This document shows, piece after piece, positions 15,808 through 23,641 of a stretch of DNA of 34,090 nucleotides (within the stretch, counting starts at the first letter, position 1; the number at the start of each line of letters is the position of its first letter). This DNA comes from Actinomadura montaniterrae (GTDB lineage Bacteria; Actinomycetota; Actinomycetes; Streptosporangiales; Streptosporangiaceae). The DNA lies in contig NZ_WBMR01000094.1 of NCBI RefSeq assembly GCF_008923365.1, forward strand, positions 1-34,090, given 5' to 3'. The notes beneath the pieces were generated by a model. It was given only the letters and a program-made list of their open reading frames with translations. It was not told the origin of the DNA and did not search any database. The position numbers and the translations under genes are program-made.

Positions 15808-17853
15808 ATGGTGAGCTTCGACCAGCTACGTAAGGCCAAGCCGGAACTCTTCAGCGAGACGGCCAAGTCGTGGAGTCACTGCGCGGCGAAACTCGATGAC
15901 GAGGCCGGACATCTGACCTCCCAGGTCTTCCGGCCGATGCAGCGTCCAGACGTGTGGGCCGGGCCGGCGGCGCAGGCCGCGGCCAAACACTGCGGAAACG
16001 TCGAGCAGGCCACGACGGACGCCGTCGATGAGATGCGGCAGGTGGCCGGGGTCCTCCGTACCCTCTCGGAGGAGATCACCAGCGCCCAACGGGAGCTGCA
16101 CAGTGCGCTCGACGCCGCCCGTCGCAGCAATGTGACGGTCTCCAGCGACGGCTCCAAGGTCACCGCTCCGGAGATCCCCGTGCCGGCGGGCCAGTCCGAC
16201 CTCGCCGCGCAGCGCCAGAAGGAAATGCAGGGCGTTGTCGACAACATCGCGAAGCTGATCAAGGATGCGGTCGATCGCGCGACCAAAGCGGACCAGGCGG
16301 CGGCTCAGCAGCTGCGCAAATGGGGTGTCGCCATGCCGGACGCCGACACCCAGGCGGCGAACGACGCCAAGCTGGGAGCCCAGGCCAAGCGAGCGGCGGA
16401 GCTGGCGAAGAAGGCTCCGATCCTGAGTAAGGCCGAGCTGAAGGAACTGGACGACCTGCTCAAGCAGAACTCGGGCAACCCCTTGTTCGCCACGGCGTTC
16501 CTCAACGATCTCGGCCCGCAGGGTGCCCTCCGATTCGGCGGGGTCCTCTCGACGATGGACCCATACGGCGGCGACAAGCAACGTACCGCGCTGCTGGGCG
16601 ATCTCCAGCGCCAGATGGGTACGGCGCTGGCGGCCGGAACTGACCCGGCCAACCATCAGCACGTCCCGGACGCCTGGGTGAAGCAACTCGAAGCCGCCGG
16701 CAAGCAGAAAATGGACATCGGTCTGCGCGATTATCAGCCGTACGGTTACCAGATCCTGGGAAACCTCATGCGCAGCGGTCACTACTCGACATCCTTCCTC
16801 AAGGACGTCGGTGGGGACTTGTACGGCTTCGAAAAGAGCCACCCCGGAATCTGGCAGCAGAACAGCCCGACCGGACTGAACGGCCACCTGCATCTCAACA
16901 TCAGCGACGGTAACGGCGCAGGCAACGACCCCATGTACGGTCTCATGCGCGCCATGGCCGACAACCCCGAGGCGTCCAGGCAGTTCTTCTCCGACCACGG
17001 CAAGATCGACTACTTCCTCACCCAGCGCCGGTGGCCCCTCGACTTCAGCGAACCGGCGATGCCGAAGAACTACCAGCCGCCGGCGATGGGCATGTTCGGC
17101 GGCGCCCTGGAGTCCGCGACCGCCAACGCCGCCACGGATCCGGCCTCCGCCGAGATCGCCCGCCACACGATCGAGACCATCGGCAAACCGATCGACTCGG
17201 GCGGACTGGACGGCCATATCCCGGATGGCCTGCGTGGTCACATCGGCAACGTGGTGGCCAACGACATCAAGGATGTGCACGACGAGTTCGTCGGCGGGAA
17301 CCTCGACGGGAATACGAACAACTATCGTCGCGTTCTCACCGACCTTGCCAAGGATCCGAACGACTATGCCGCGGTGTACACCGCCGAGCAGTTGCACGCT
17401 CATACCACCATGCACGGACCGAAAACGCCTTTCAATCTGGACGCGACCGCGCGCGTTCTGGGCACTCTCGACTACGGGAGAGAAGAGGCGTTGACCGAAG
17501 CCGGAGGTAAAGTAGACGATCAGTACAACAAATCTCTGGAGAGATATCACAAGGTTACGAACCTGGTGGTGGGGAACGTCGCCGGCCGGATACCGGTCCC
17601 TGGCGTCGGTGAGTTGCTGTCGGGAGGAATCGATTCCGCCTTCAAATCCGCTCATCACAATTCTGCGGAGGCCATGTCGGCGCAGGCCGCGATTTCCAGC
17701 GGCAAGAGTGACGACTATATTAGATTCCTCGCCGGCGAGGCGGCGAGGAACGGTTACGGAAGCCTCGACCAATTGAACTCGGATGCTCAGTTGCAGATCT
17801 CGCAGGCGCGAGACGCGGCCCGTGATGCAGAGATCAAATCGCCTAATCAGTAG
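15808..17853 (+). CDS. Large ESX-type protein with WXG-like N-terminal domain
   Basis: 681 residues. Residues 1-110 form a WXG100-like hairpin (WAG at 50-52), and about 140-220 is a Lys/Ala-rich helical segment. The remainder (from LSKAELKELDDLLKQNSGNP) resembles the large helical region of actinobacterial DUF6571-type proteins; I know of no activity for it. A Gly-rich amphipathic stretch (NLVVGNVAGRIPVPG, about 588-602) could be a membrane-active helix or only structural. The last 60 residues are polar helix. There is no signal peptide, so export would be by the ESX system. It is translationally close to the EspC-like gene. It could be an effector or a surface protein; no catalytic motif was found. 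Confidence 0.78.
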   Translation: MVSFDQLRKAKPELFSETAKSWSHCAAKLDDEAGHLTSQVFRPMQRPDVWAGPAAQAAAKHCGNVEQATTDAVDEMRQVAGVLRTLSEEITSAQRELHSALDAARRSNVTVSSDGSKVTAPEIPVPAGQSDLAAQRQKEMQGVVDNIAKLIKDAVDRATKADQAAAQQLRKWGVAMPDADTQAANDAKLGAQAKRAAELAKKAPILSKAELKELDDLLKQNSGNPLFATAFLNDLGPQGALRFGGVLSTMDPYGGDKQRTALLGDLQRQMGTALAAGTDPANHQHVPDAWVKQLEAAGKQKMDIGLRDYQPYGYQILGNLMRSGHYSTSFLKDVGGDLYGFEKSHPGIWQQNSPTGLNGHLHLNISDGNGAGNDPMYGLMRAMADNPEASRQFFSDHGKIDYFLTQRRWPLDFSEPAMPKNYQPPAMGMFGGALESATANAATDPASAEIARHTIETIGKPIDSGGLDGHIPDGLRGHIGNVVANDIKDVHDEFVGGNLDGNTNNYRRVLTDLAKDPNDYAAVYTAEQLHAHTTMHGPKTPFNLDATARVLGTLDYGREEALTEAGGKVDDQYNKSLERYHKVTNLVVGNVAGRIPVPGVGELLSGGIDSAFKSAHHNSAEAMSAQAAISSGKSDDYIRFLAGEAARNGYGSLDQLNSDAQLQISQARDAARDAEIKSPNQ

Positions 17854-17886
17854 GCCGGTGCGTATTGATGCTGAGTGTGGTGTGAC

Positions 17887-18441
17887 ATGCGGGTGAGCCT
17901 GACGCGCCGCCGGCTCGGCGTGGGCGCCTTCCTAAGTCTCGTGCTCGTGGTGGGCGTGACCTGGTTCTTGGTCGACCGTACGGATCGTGTCCCGAACGCC
18001 TGCCCGCTGGTATCCGCCGAGGATATTGCGCCCTTGGTGGCGCATCCCAGTAAAAGAGCGCACCGGTTTTCAGGTGATCACTCGATATGCAAGTGGACGG
18101 AAGGGCGCGAAGAACTCGTTGTCGAGGTGGAACGCTATGCTGGCAAGGGCGGCAAGGATGGAAAGTGGCGTGCCGGGGAAGTTATAGCCAGATATGTCGG
18201 CTCCTCGGGAACGGTCGTGCGGCCTCCCGACAAAAAGGGAAGGGTCGATGAAGTCCGAGAGTGGCTCAGCCCTTTCAGTGAATGGTACATGCATATCGCC
18301 CTTCGTTTCGACGATATAGTCGTGTTCATTAGTTACGAGCCGGACGGGGGCGTTAAGGGCTGTGGGCCTGGTTGTGCTGATGCTCACGAGCCCGCCTTCC
18401 ACAAGCTTGCGGAAGATGTGATGAAAAAATTTTCTGAATGA
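17887..18441 (+). CDS. Membrane-anchored DUF3558-like protein
   Basis: 184 residues. The N-terminus is basic (RRR), one membrane helix lies at about 11-29, and a small outer domain follows. Cys39 in NACPLVSAEDIAPL and Cys68 in SICKW fit the DUF3558 pattern (CxLL..e......C.W). A second Cys pair (GCGPGC) lies near the end. I prefer ATG 17887; a GTG at 17875 is in frame, but neither has a strong ribosome site. It is 33 bp after the 681-aa gene and probably in the same transcript. It is the second DUF3558-like protein in the window. Confidence 0.75.
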   Translation: MRVSLTRRRLGVGAFLSLVLVVGVTWFLVDRTDRVPNACPLVSAEDIAPLVAHPSKRAHRFSGDHSICKWTEGREELVVEVERYAGKGGKDGKWRAGEVIARYVGSSGTVVRPPDKKGRVDEVREWLSPFSEWYMHIALRFDDIVVFISYEPDGGVKGCGPGCADAHEPAFHKLAEDVMKKFSE

Positions 18442-18524
18442 GCCTGTCTCGGCAGGCCCACGCTTCGTCGGTGTCCAGTTCGCCGTGAGCTCGGACGACT
18501 CGCCAAATCGGCGTCAGATCCTAA

Positions 18525-18540
18525 TAGCCGCGATCGGCTA
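18525..18540. repeat. Short hairpin in 294-bp intergenic gap
   Basis: TAGCCG-CGAT-CGGCTA is a perfect 6-bp hairpin about 84 bp after the DUF3558-like gene, and a weaker GCCTG/CAGGC hairpin lies at about 18444-18460. One of these may end the preceding transcript. I see no clear promoter or gene in 18442-18735. Confidence 0.4.
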
Positions 18541-18735
18541 GTCGCGTCAGGCGGTTGCCCTGCGGAGGCCCGTCCGCTTCGCTACTGGGACCTCGCCCAC
18601 CTTCTCTATCGTGGAGCTCCCACCGACATCGTCGCCGTCGCCTTTGTGCGGGCGTCCTTGGGGTTGGGGGCGGTCTGTTGGGGGTGGGAGCGGATATGTT
18701 CGGGGCGGTCGGTGGTTTGCCGGGAGGTGTGGATC

Positions 18736-19470
18736 TTGACTCAGGCCGGGTGGTACGCGGACCCGTACGGCGGGGGCGGGCATCGCTGGTGGGATGGGAC
18801 GAGGTGGACCGAGCACGTTAACGCGACGCCTGCTCAGCCCGTTCAGCAGGTCCAGCCTCAGCAACCGCAGCCCGTTCAGCCTCAGCAGGGCCAGCCGCAG
18901 GGGCAGCAGGGGCCGGTTTTGCATAAGACTCGGTATGGCGTTGAGTTGCATGCGGACTCGCATGCGATCACGTGGGACGGGACGACGATCGAGCTGGCGA
19001 AGGCGGAGTTCGTCGGGTACACGGCGGTGCAGACGAGGATGCGGGGGCCGTTGAACATCGGCAGCGTCCACACGTCGACGGACTACCACTTCGAGATCGG
19101 GTTCTTTCCCGTCAACGAGGCGCCCGGCATCGCGTTCGAGGAGACGGGGCTGCGGGCGAACACGCCGCCGTCGGACTGGCAGTTCCTCGTCGACCTGTCT
19201 AGGACGTACGTGGAGCCGCGGCTGCTGCGGCAGTTCCTCGCCGCGGTGGAGGCGGGGCAGACGGTCGACGTCGGCAAGGTGCGGATCAACCGGAACGGGT
19301 TCGTCGGCGGGAACGTGTCGCGCGGCTGGGACGGCATCGAGGGCGTCACGTTCGACAAGGGCTGGTACTTCGTCCACGCGCGGGGCGCGGCCAAGCCGAT
19401 CCTGCGGGTGCCGCAGCAGAACCAGAACGTGATGCTCCTGCCGCGGATCTTCGACGCCCTGAAGCGCTGA
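18736..19470 (+). CDS. DUF2510 protein with C-terminal PH-like domain
   Basis: 244 residues. The N-terminal DUF2510 motif (AGWYADPYG, then RWWDGTRWTEHV) is a short Trp-rich module common in actinobacterial envelope-related proteins. A Gln/Pro tract (about 42-75) links it to a beta-rich domain with W-D-G and P-x-F-D elements, resembling bacterial PH/DUF6585-like folds. There are no membrane segments. The TTG start at 18736 has GGGAGG 8 nt upstream and places DUF2510 at the very N-terminus, as is usual; longer starts from 18646 lack support. It is convergent with the YezG-like gene, 6 bp away, where a small CTGAC/GTCAG hairpin overlaps both ends. Confidence 0.8.
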   Translation: MTQAGWYADPYGGGGHRWWDGTRWTEHVNATPAQPVQQVQPQQPQPVQPQQGQPQGQQGPVLHKTRYGVELHADSHAITWDGTTIELAKAEFVGYTAVQTRMRGPLNIGSVHTSTDYHFEIGFFPVNEAPGIAFEETGLRANTPPSDWQFLVDLSRTYVEPRLLRQFLAAVEAGQTVDVGKVRINRNGFVGGNVSRGWDGIEGVTFDKGWYFVHARGAAKPILRVPQQNQNVMLLPRIFDALKR

Positions 19471-19476
19471 CGCGGG

Positions 19477-20379
19477 TCAGGTGCGGGGGTGGAGCCAGGC
19501 CGGGGTGTTGTCGGGGGTGCGGGGGAACAGGTCGAGGTCCTCGGCGTAGGCGGACGGCTCCGGGCGGGTCTTCCAGCGCGGTTCGGTGTCGCGGGTGTAT
19601 TCGACCTGGTAGGAGAACGGGAAGGTCAGCAGGAAGCGGGCGGTGAACCAGGTGCCGAGGCCGTCGGCGTACATGCCGCGGCGGAGGCGGCCGAACAGGG
19701 CGTCGGCGGCGGGCGGCGGCGTCCACAGACGGGGCATGTGGGTGTTGCACATGAGGAGCTGCGAGACGGTCTCGGCGTGGGTCCCGAGGGCGTTGTGGTA
19801 GACGTCGGCCTGCTGCCAGCCGGCGGGGAGCGCGTCGACGAGCAGTGAGGTGACGTCCTCGAGGAGGTCCTTCTGCTCGACGGGGCCGAGGGGCCGGACG
19901 GGCTCGGGCGGCAGTTCCGGGCGGCCCGTGCGGGCGCGCAGCCAGCCGGGGACGTTCTCCTCGGCGCGGGGGAACGCGGCGAGGTCCTGCGCGTAGGCGT
20001 CGTCCGGGATATCGGGTTCCCAGTGCGGGTCGTAGTCGTTGTTGAAGCTCGTGTAGTAGGAGCCGGGCGGGTCGAGCATGACGCGCATGCTCAGCCAGGT
20101 GCCGCGGTCCTGCCGGTACATGATGGAGCGGAGCTCGGCGGCCATGTCGAGGATGTCGCGGGGCATCTCGGTAGGGCGGGTGGTGCCGTCGTCCATCGCG
20201 ACGGTCAGGGCGGCGTCGGACACCGCGACCGTCATCATGATCCGCAGGTCGACGCGGCGCCAGCCGGAAGGGGCGGCCTGCGCCAGCAGCACCGCGATGC
20301 CGCGGGTGAGCTCCTGGTAGCGGGCCTGGTCGTAGGGGAGGGGGCCGCGGCCGGGGGCCGGACCGGCGGGCTGGGTCAT
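19477..20379 (-). CDS. Tandem YezG-like immunity protein
   Basis: 300 residues made of two copies of the YezG/DUF600-like domain. Copy 1 (about 15-152) contains MYRQDRGTWLSM, then DYDPHWEPDIP, then FPR and VPGWL. Copy 2 (about 165-300) repeats MYADGLGTWFTA, DTEPRW, YAEDLDLFPR and TPAWL. YezG of Bacillus neutralises the LXG nuclease toxin YeeF exported by type VII secretion, so this is a plausible cytoplasmic immunity protein. It is the last gene of a minus-strand operon; its ATG overlaps the preceding stop by 4 nt (20376-20379). Two copies could neutralise two toxins or one dimeric toxin. Confidence 0.8.
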   Translation of the reverse strand: MTQPAGPAPGRGPLPYDQARYQELTRGIAVLLAQAAPSGWRRVDLRIMMTVAVSDAALTVAMDDGTTRPTEMPRDILDMAAELRSIMYRQDRGTWLSMRVMLDPPGSYYTSFNNDYDPHWEPDIPDDAYAQDLAAFPRAEENVPGWLRARTGRPELPPEPVRPLGPVEQKDLLEDVTSLLVDALPAGWQQADVYHNALGTHAETVSQLLMCNTHMPRLWTPPPAADALFGRLRRGMYADGLGTWFTARFLLTFPFSYQVEYTRDTEPRWKTRPEPSAYAEDLDLFPRTPDNTPAWLHPRT

Positions 20380-21794
20380 GGCTGCTCCTCTGGCCGGTGG
20401 ACGGTGGGGCCGGGCTCGCCGCCGGGCCCGGTGATCTCGACGAGGTGGCCGGACGCGACGAGGTCGGCGATCGGGTGGACCAGGTTATAGCCCATCCCGG
20501 TCTCCTCCGGGGGCGTGCCGGAGCCGATCGGGCCGACCTCGAACAGGACGGGATAGGCGCGGAGCGGCTGCTGGACGCGGTACACCCGGTAGGTGAGCCC
20601 GTGCAGGTTGTTGTGGCCGCGGCGCAGCCAGGGCGTGCCGATCTCGAAGACGAACCGGTCGGCGGGGTCGTGGTAGGTGTCGACCTCCTTGCCCGCCGGG
20701 AGGGTCTCGCTCGGCGGCTCGGGGGCCGGTCCTGCGGGTTCCGGTTCGGCGGCGGGGGCCGGGACGGGGAGGCCGGTCGCGGCGAGCAGGCCGCAGATCT
20801 CGTGGACGGAGGCGTACGGGCCGTGCTCGGGGGCCGGGCCGGGGAAGCAGACGAAGTAGCCGCCGGGCCGGTTGGCCATCCCCTCCAGGGCGATGTACGG
20901 GCCGGGCGCGGAGGGGCGGGGCGAGGAGTAGGTGCGGGTGACCGGCGAGTCGGTGTCCGCTGCGAGGTTCCACGCGTCCTGCTTCTTGCGCGGGGAGCGC
21001 TGCCTGGTGATGATCCCGGCGGCGTGCAGGACCTGGCTGTTGATCTCCAGGTCCGCGCCGGCCATGACGCCGGCCATCGCGTGGACGGTGGCGGCGCGCG
21101 GGTCGTCGAAGGGCCGGACGGACGCGTCGGGCCCGACGGCGAGCCACGCGCCGTCGGTGCGGGCGATCGTCCAGCAGCCGTCGGCGACGGTCCCGACGCG
21201 GAGGCGGTCGACGCCCGGGACGTAGTCGGCGAGCTTCTCGCGGGCCCGCGAGAACAGGGATTCCAGGCCTGGCGGCAGCTGCCGGGTCAGGTCGTCCTCG
21301 TCCTGCGGGGCCGTGCGGAGGGCGTCCGGGTCGAACGCCTCGCCGGCGGCGTGCAGGGCGTTGAGGCGGCCGAGCCAGCCGGGGACGTACGCGTCGGGAC
21401 GGGGGAACCGGGCGAGTTCGGCGGCGGCGTCGGCCGGGGCGATCTCGTCCGTCCAGGCGAACTCGTCGGGCTGGTCGGCCTCGACGCCCCATTCCGGCCC
21501 GTCCGGACGGTTCCAGATCGAGTAGGTGAGGGACATCCAGGCGCCGTAGTCGGGGTGGTAGGTCATCTCCCGGTGGCGGCGCAGCAGCGCGGGGATCGCG
21601 GTGCCCGGGACGAGCCGCGCGGCGCGGGCGACGGCGCCGGGGGCGGAGCCGTCCTCGTGGCCGGTGAGCTCGATCACCTCGTGGCCGCCGACGGCGCGGT
21701 AGGCGAGCCGGGCGTCGCGCCAGCCGCCGCCGAGCAGCCGGACGACCTCGTCGATCAGCCCTTGGAGGTGGGCCTTCTCGTCCTCCGGGGTCAT
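20376..21794 (-). CDS. YezG-like / TNT-related fusion protein
   Basis: 472 residues. About 1-155 resembles one YezG-like unit (PDYGAWMSLTYSI, then ARFPRPDAYVPGWL). A middle domain (about 165-290, PQDEDDLT...DGCWTIARTDGAW) is shared with the next upstream gene. About 365-455 resembles the TNT NAD-glycohydrolase domain of CpnT (LPAGKEVDTY, FEIGTPWLRRG, then a final IADLVASGHL). The GGGxQY loop that carries a catalytic Gln in CpnT is not evident; the matching stretch reads ETGMGYNL. It may be an inactive relative, a decoy or a toxin. There is no secretion signal. ATGA overlaps join it to both neighbours. Confidence 0.72.
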   Translation of the reverse strand: MTPEDEKAHLQGLIDEVVRLLGGGWRDARLAYRAVGGHEVIELTGHEDGSAPGAVARAARLVPGTAIPALLRRHREMTYHPDYGAWMSLTYSIWNRPDGPEWGVEADQPDEFAWTDEIAPADAAAELARFPRPDAYVPGWLGRLNALHAAGEAFDPDALRTAPQDEDDLTRQLPPGLESLFSRAREKLADYVPGVDRLRVGTVADGCWTIARTDGAWLAVGPDASVRPFDDPRAATVHAMAGVMAGADLEINSQVLHAAGIITRQRSPRKKQDAWNLAADTDSPVTRTYSSPRPSAPGPYIALEGMANRPGGYFVCFPGPAPEHGPYASVHEICGLLAATGLPVPAPAAEPEPAGPAPEPPSETLPAGKEVDTYHDPADRFVFEIGTPWLRRGHNNLHGLTYRVYRVQQPLRAYPVLFEVGPIGSGTPPEETGMGYNLVHPIADLVASGHLVEITGPGGEPGPTVHRPEEQP

Positions 21795-22765
21795 GGTGCG
21801 GTCTCCTCGCGCGGTCCGGTGGCCTCGGCCAGGCGGCCGTCCCGCAGGAGATCGGCCACGGAGTCGACGAGGTAGAAGCCGCGGCCGGTGCCGGTCGTCC
21901 GCCCGCGGGCGACGATCGTGTGCTCGAGCGGGAACGCGGGGTGGACGCGCAGCGGCCGCCGGACCTCGTAGAAGCGGTGCTCGTACATCTCGGGCATGCC
22001 CTGGAGGCCGCGCTTGTGGAACGGCGTGCCGGGCTCGTACAGGAACACCTGGTCGGTGGCGCCGTACCCGTCGAGGACGGTGCCCTCCGGGAGCGTCTCG
22101 GCGGGCTCGCCGGGGTCACCGGGGAGCCGGTCGCGGGCGGCCAGCTCGAACACCCGGTGGACGGTCACGAACCCGCCGCGTTCCGGGGCGGGCTCGCGGC
22201 GCAGCGTGAAGTAGCCGCGCTCGCGGCCGAGCAGGCGCTCCAGCGGGACGCACGGCACCTCGGGGCCCGGCCGGGGCGCGTCCTCCGACTCGGCCCGCAG
22301 CCGCTCGCCGGCCTCGGTGAGGTGCCACGGGCCCCGGTCGGTGCGGTCGTCCGGCCCCGGGCGGACGATCCCCGCCATCTGGAAGATCTTCGGGTTGAGG
22401 CCGGTGCCCGCCTCGGTGAGCAGGCCGCCGACCGCGTGCGCCACGGCGGCGCGGGCCGTCTCGTGCGTTACGGCGGCGCGGGCCGCCTCGTGCGCCTCGC
22501 CCCCGGCGGGACGGTCGCCCCCGGCGGGACGGTCGCCTGCGGCGGGACGGTCGCCGTCCGTGCGGACGGACCGCCAGCCGTCCTCGACGCGCAGCACCGA
22601 CCAGCAGCCGTCCTCCAGGCGCCCGACCCGGAAGCGGGCGGCGCCGTCCCTGGTCCAGTCGCCGAGGAGGCGGCGGGCCCGGTAGAACAGGATCGGGCTC
22701 TCGGGCGCGAGCGCGTCCGTCAGGTCGTGCTCGTCCTGCGGGAGGGCGGACGGGGCGCCGGTCAT
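21791..22765 (-). CDS. TNT-related protein without YezG-like head
   Basis: 324 residues, paralogous to the C-terminal two thirds of the downstream fusion. The shared middle domain is QDEHDLT...GCWSVLRVEDGW. The TNT-like domain (about 225-315) contains LPEGTVLDGYG, YEPGTPFHKRG and SVADLLRDGRL, and is closer to classical TNT than its paralog. The expected GGGxQY loop is replaced by a GRGFYLV stretch, so NAD-glycohydrolase activity is doubtful. An internal 18-bp repeat encodes GGDRPA copies. The start is ATG 22765, set by the 4-nt ATGA overlap with the upstream stop; longer frames overlap the upstream gene. Confidence 0.72.
   Translation of the reverse strand: MTGAPSALPQDEHDLTDALAPESPILFYRARRLLGDWTRDGAARFRVGRLEDGCWSVLRVEDGWRSVRTDGDRPAAGDRPAGGDRPAGGEAHEAARAAVTHETARAAVAHAVGGLLTEAGTGLNPKIFQMAGIVRPGPDDRTDRGPWHLTEAGERLRAESEDAPRPGPEVPCVPLERLLGRERGYFTLRREPAPERGGFVTVHRVFELAARDRLPGDPGEPAETLPEGTVLDGYGATDQVFLYEPGTPFHKRGLQGMPEMYEHRFYEVRRPLRVHPAFPLEHTIVARGRTTGTGRGFYLVDSVADLLRDGRLAEATGPREETAP
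22443..22558 (-). repeat. Two in-frame tandem repeats in TNT-related gene
   Basis: A 27-bp unit is duplicated at 22443-22469 and 22470-22496, followed by three 18-bp units with the core GGCGGGACGGTCG at 22505, 22523 and 22541. All are multiples of three and insert AAV(T/A)HE- and GGDRPA-type residues into a loop. Confidence 0.8.
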
Positions 22766-23562
22766 TCCGCGGGCCGGTTGATCGTCGCGACGGCCTCGGC
22801 GCGGGTCTGCTCGTCCACCTCCGGGACCCGGAAGTTCTCGGCGGACGCGTACCCGACCAGGCGCGGCTCCGGCGGGACGCCGTGCACCCGCAGGTAGTAG
22901 TGGACCGCGCCGGGCCAGATCCACGTCCCGTCGGTGTGGTACGTCAGCGGCACCTCGGCGGGACGCGCCGGATCGAGCCGGTCGGTGTCGTAGCCGCGCG
23001 CCGCGAGCACGATCGGCGCCTCCCGCAGGTAGCGCAGCAGCCCGTCGAGCTCGTGCTCCGGGACGGGCGGCCGGTCGTAGCGGGGGGTGCCGTCGGCGCC
23101 GATCTCGTCGAAGACCCGCGCGACCCGCAGCGCGGCGGGCACCGGCGGCGGCGTCCCCGCCAGGCCGCGCCCGCTCAGGTACTCCTCGAACAGCGGATGG
23201 GTCCGCTTGCCGATCGAGCGGATCAGCGCCCGCTCCTCCGCGCTCAGCGGGCGGCGCTCCTGCTCGGCGGTCTCCTCCAAGCCGATCATGGTCTCGTACA
23301 GGGCCTTCACCGCGCCCTCGCCGAGCCCGTTGCGCGCCCGGAAGAGCTCCACCGCCGGCACGAAGTCCTCGAACGGCAGTTCCTCGATGTCGGCGTCGCG
23401 GTTGAAGTTGATCTCGCTGATGTAGCGCGTCTCCCGCACGAAGTCGCCCGCCCAGGGCGTGCAGGCCACGCAGTCCAGCCCGCCGCCCGGCGGCTCCACG
23501 AAGACGACCGGCCGCTCGTTGTAGGTGAAGTAGCGCGGATGTGTCTTCCTCGCCGGGCTCAT
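22762..23562 (-). CDS. Uncharacterised protein, first gene of the TNT-related operon
   Basis: 266 residues, soluble and not recognised. It begins PARKTHPRYFTYNERPVVFVEP, has a CVAC pair (about 31-34), a helical middle (LFRARNGLGEGAVKALYETM; ALIRSIGKRTHPLFEEYL) and a C-terminal TDGTWIWPGAVHYYLRVHG stretch, a Trp-rich motif seen in actinobacterial toxin-associated proteins. It ends at the ATGA that starts the TNT-related gene. By position it replaces the YezG-like head that the paralogous fusion carries, so it may act on the same TNT-related partner; this is inference. A GGAG lies upstream of the ATG. Confidence 0.72.
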   Translation of the reverse strand: MSPARKTHPRYFTYNERPVVFVEPPGGGLDCVACTPWAGDFVRETRYISEINFNRDADIEELPFEDFVPAVELFRARNGLGEGAVKALYETMIGLEETAEQERRPLSAEERALIRSIGKRTHPLFEEYLSGRGLAGTPPPVPAALRVARVFDEIGADGTPRYDRPPVPEHELDGLLRYLREAPIVLAARGYDTDRLDPARPAEVPLTYHTDGTWIWPGAVHYYLRVHGVPPEPRLVGYASAENFRVPEVDEQTRAEAVATINRPAE

Positions 23563-23641
23563 TGCAGTCGATCTCCGTTACGGCGGACAAGGGGGTTCGG
23601 TCCGAGGATAGGGCGGCGTCGCCGCAGGCCGGAGCGGGTGG

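Noticed and set aside
23563..23580. TTGTCC/TGCAAT as promoter of the TNT-related operon
   Set aside because: The -10 would overlap the start codon region so that transcription begins inside the gene; the spacing to the ATG makes it implausible.
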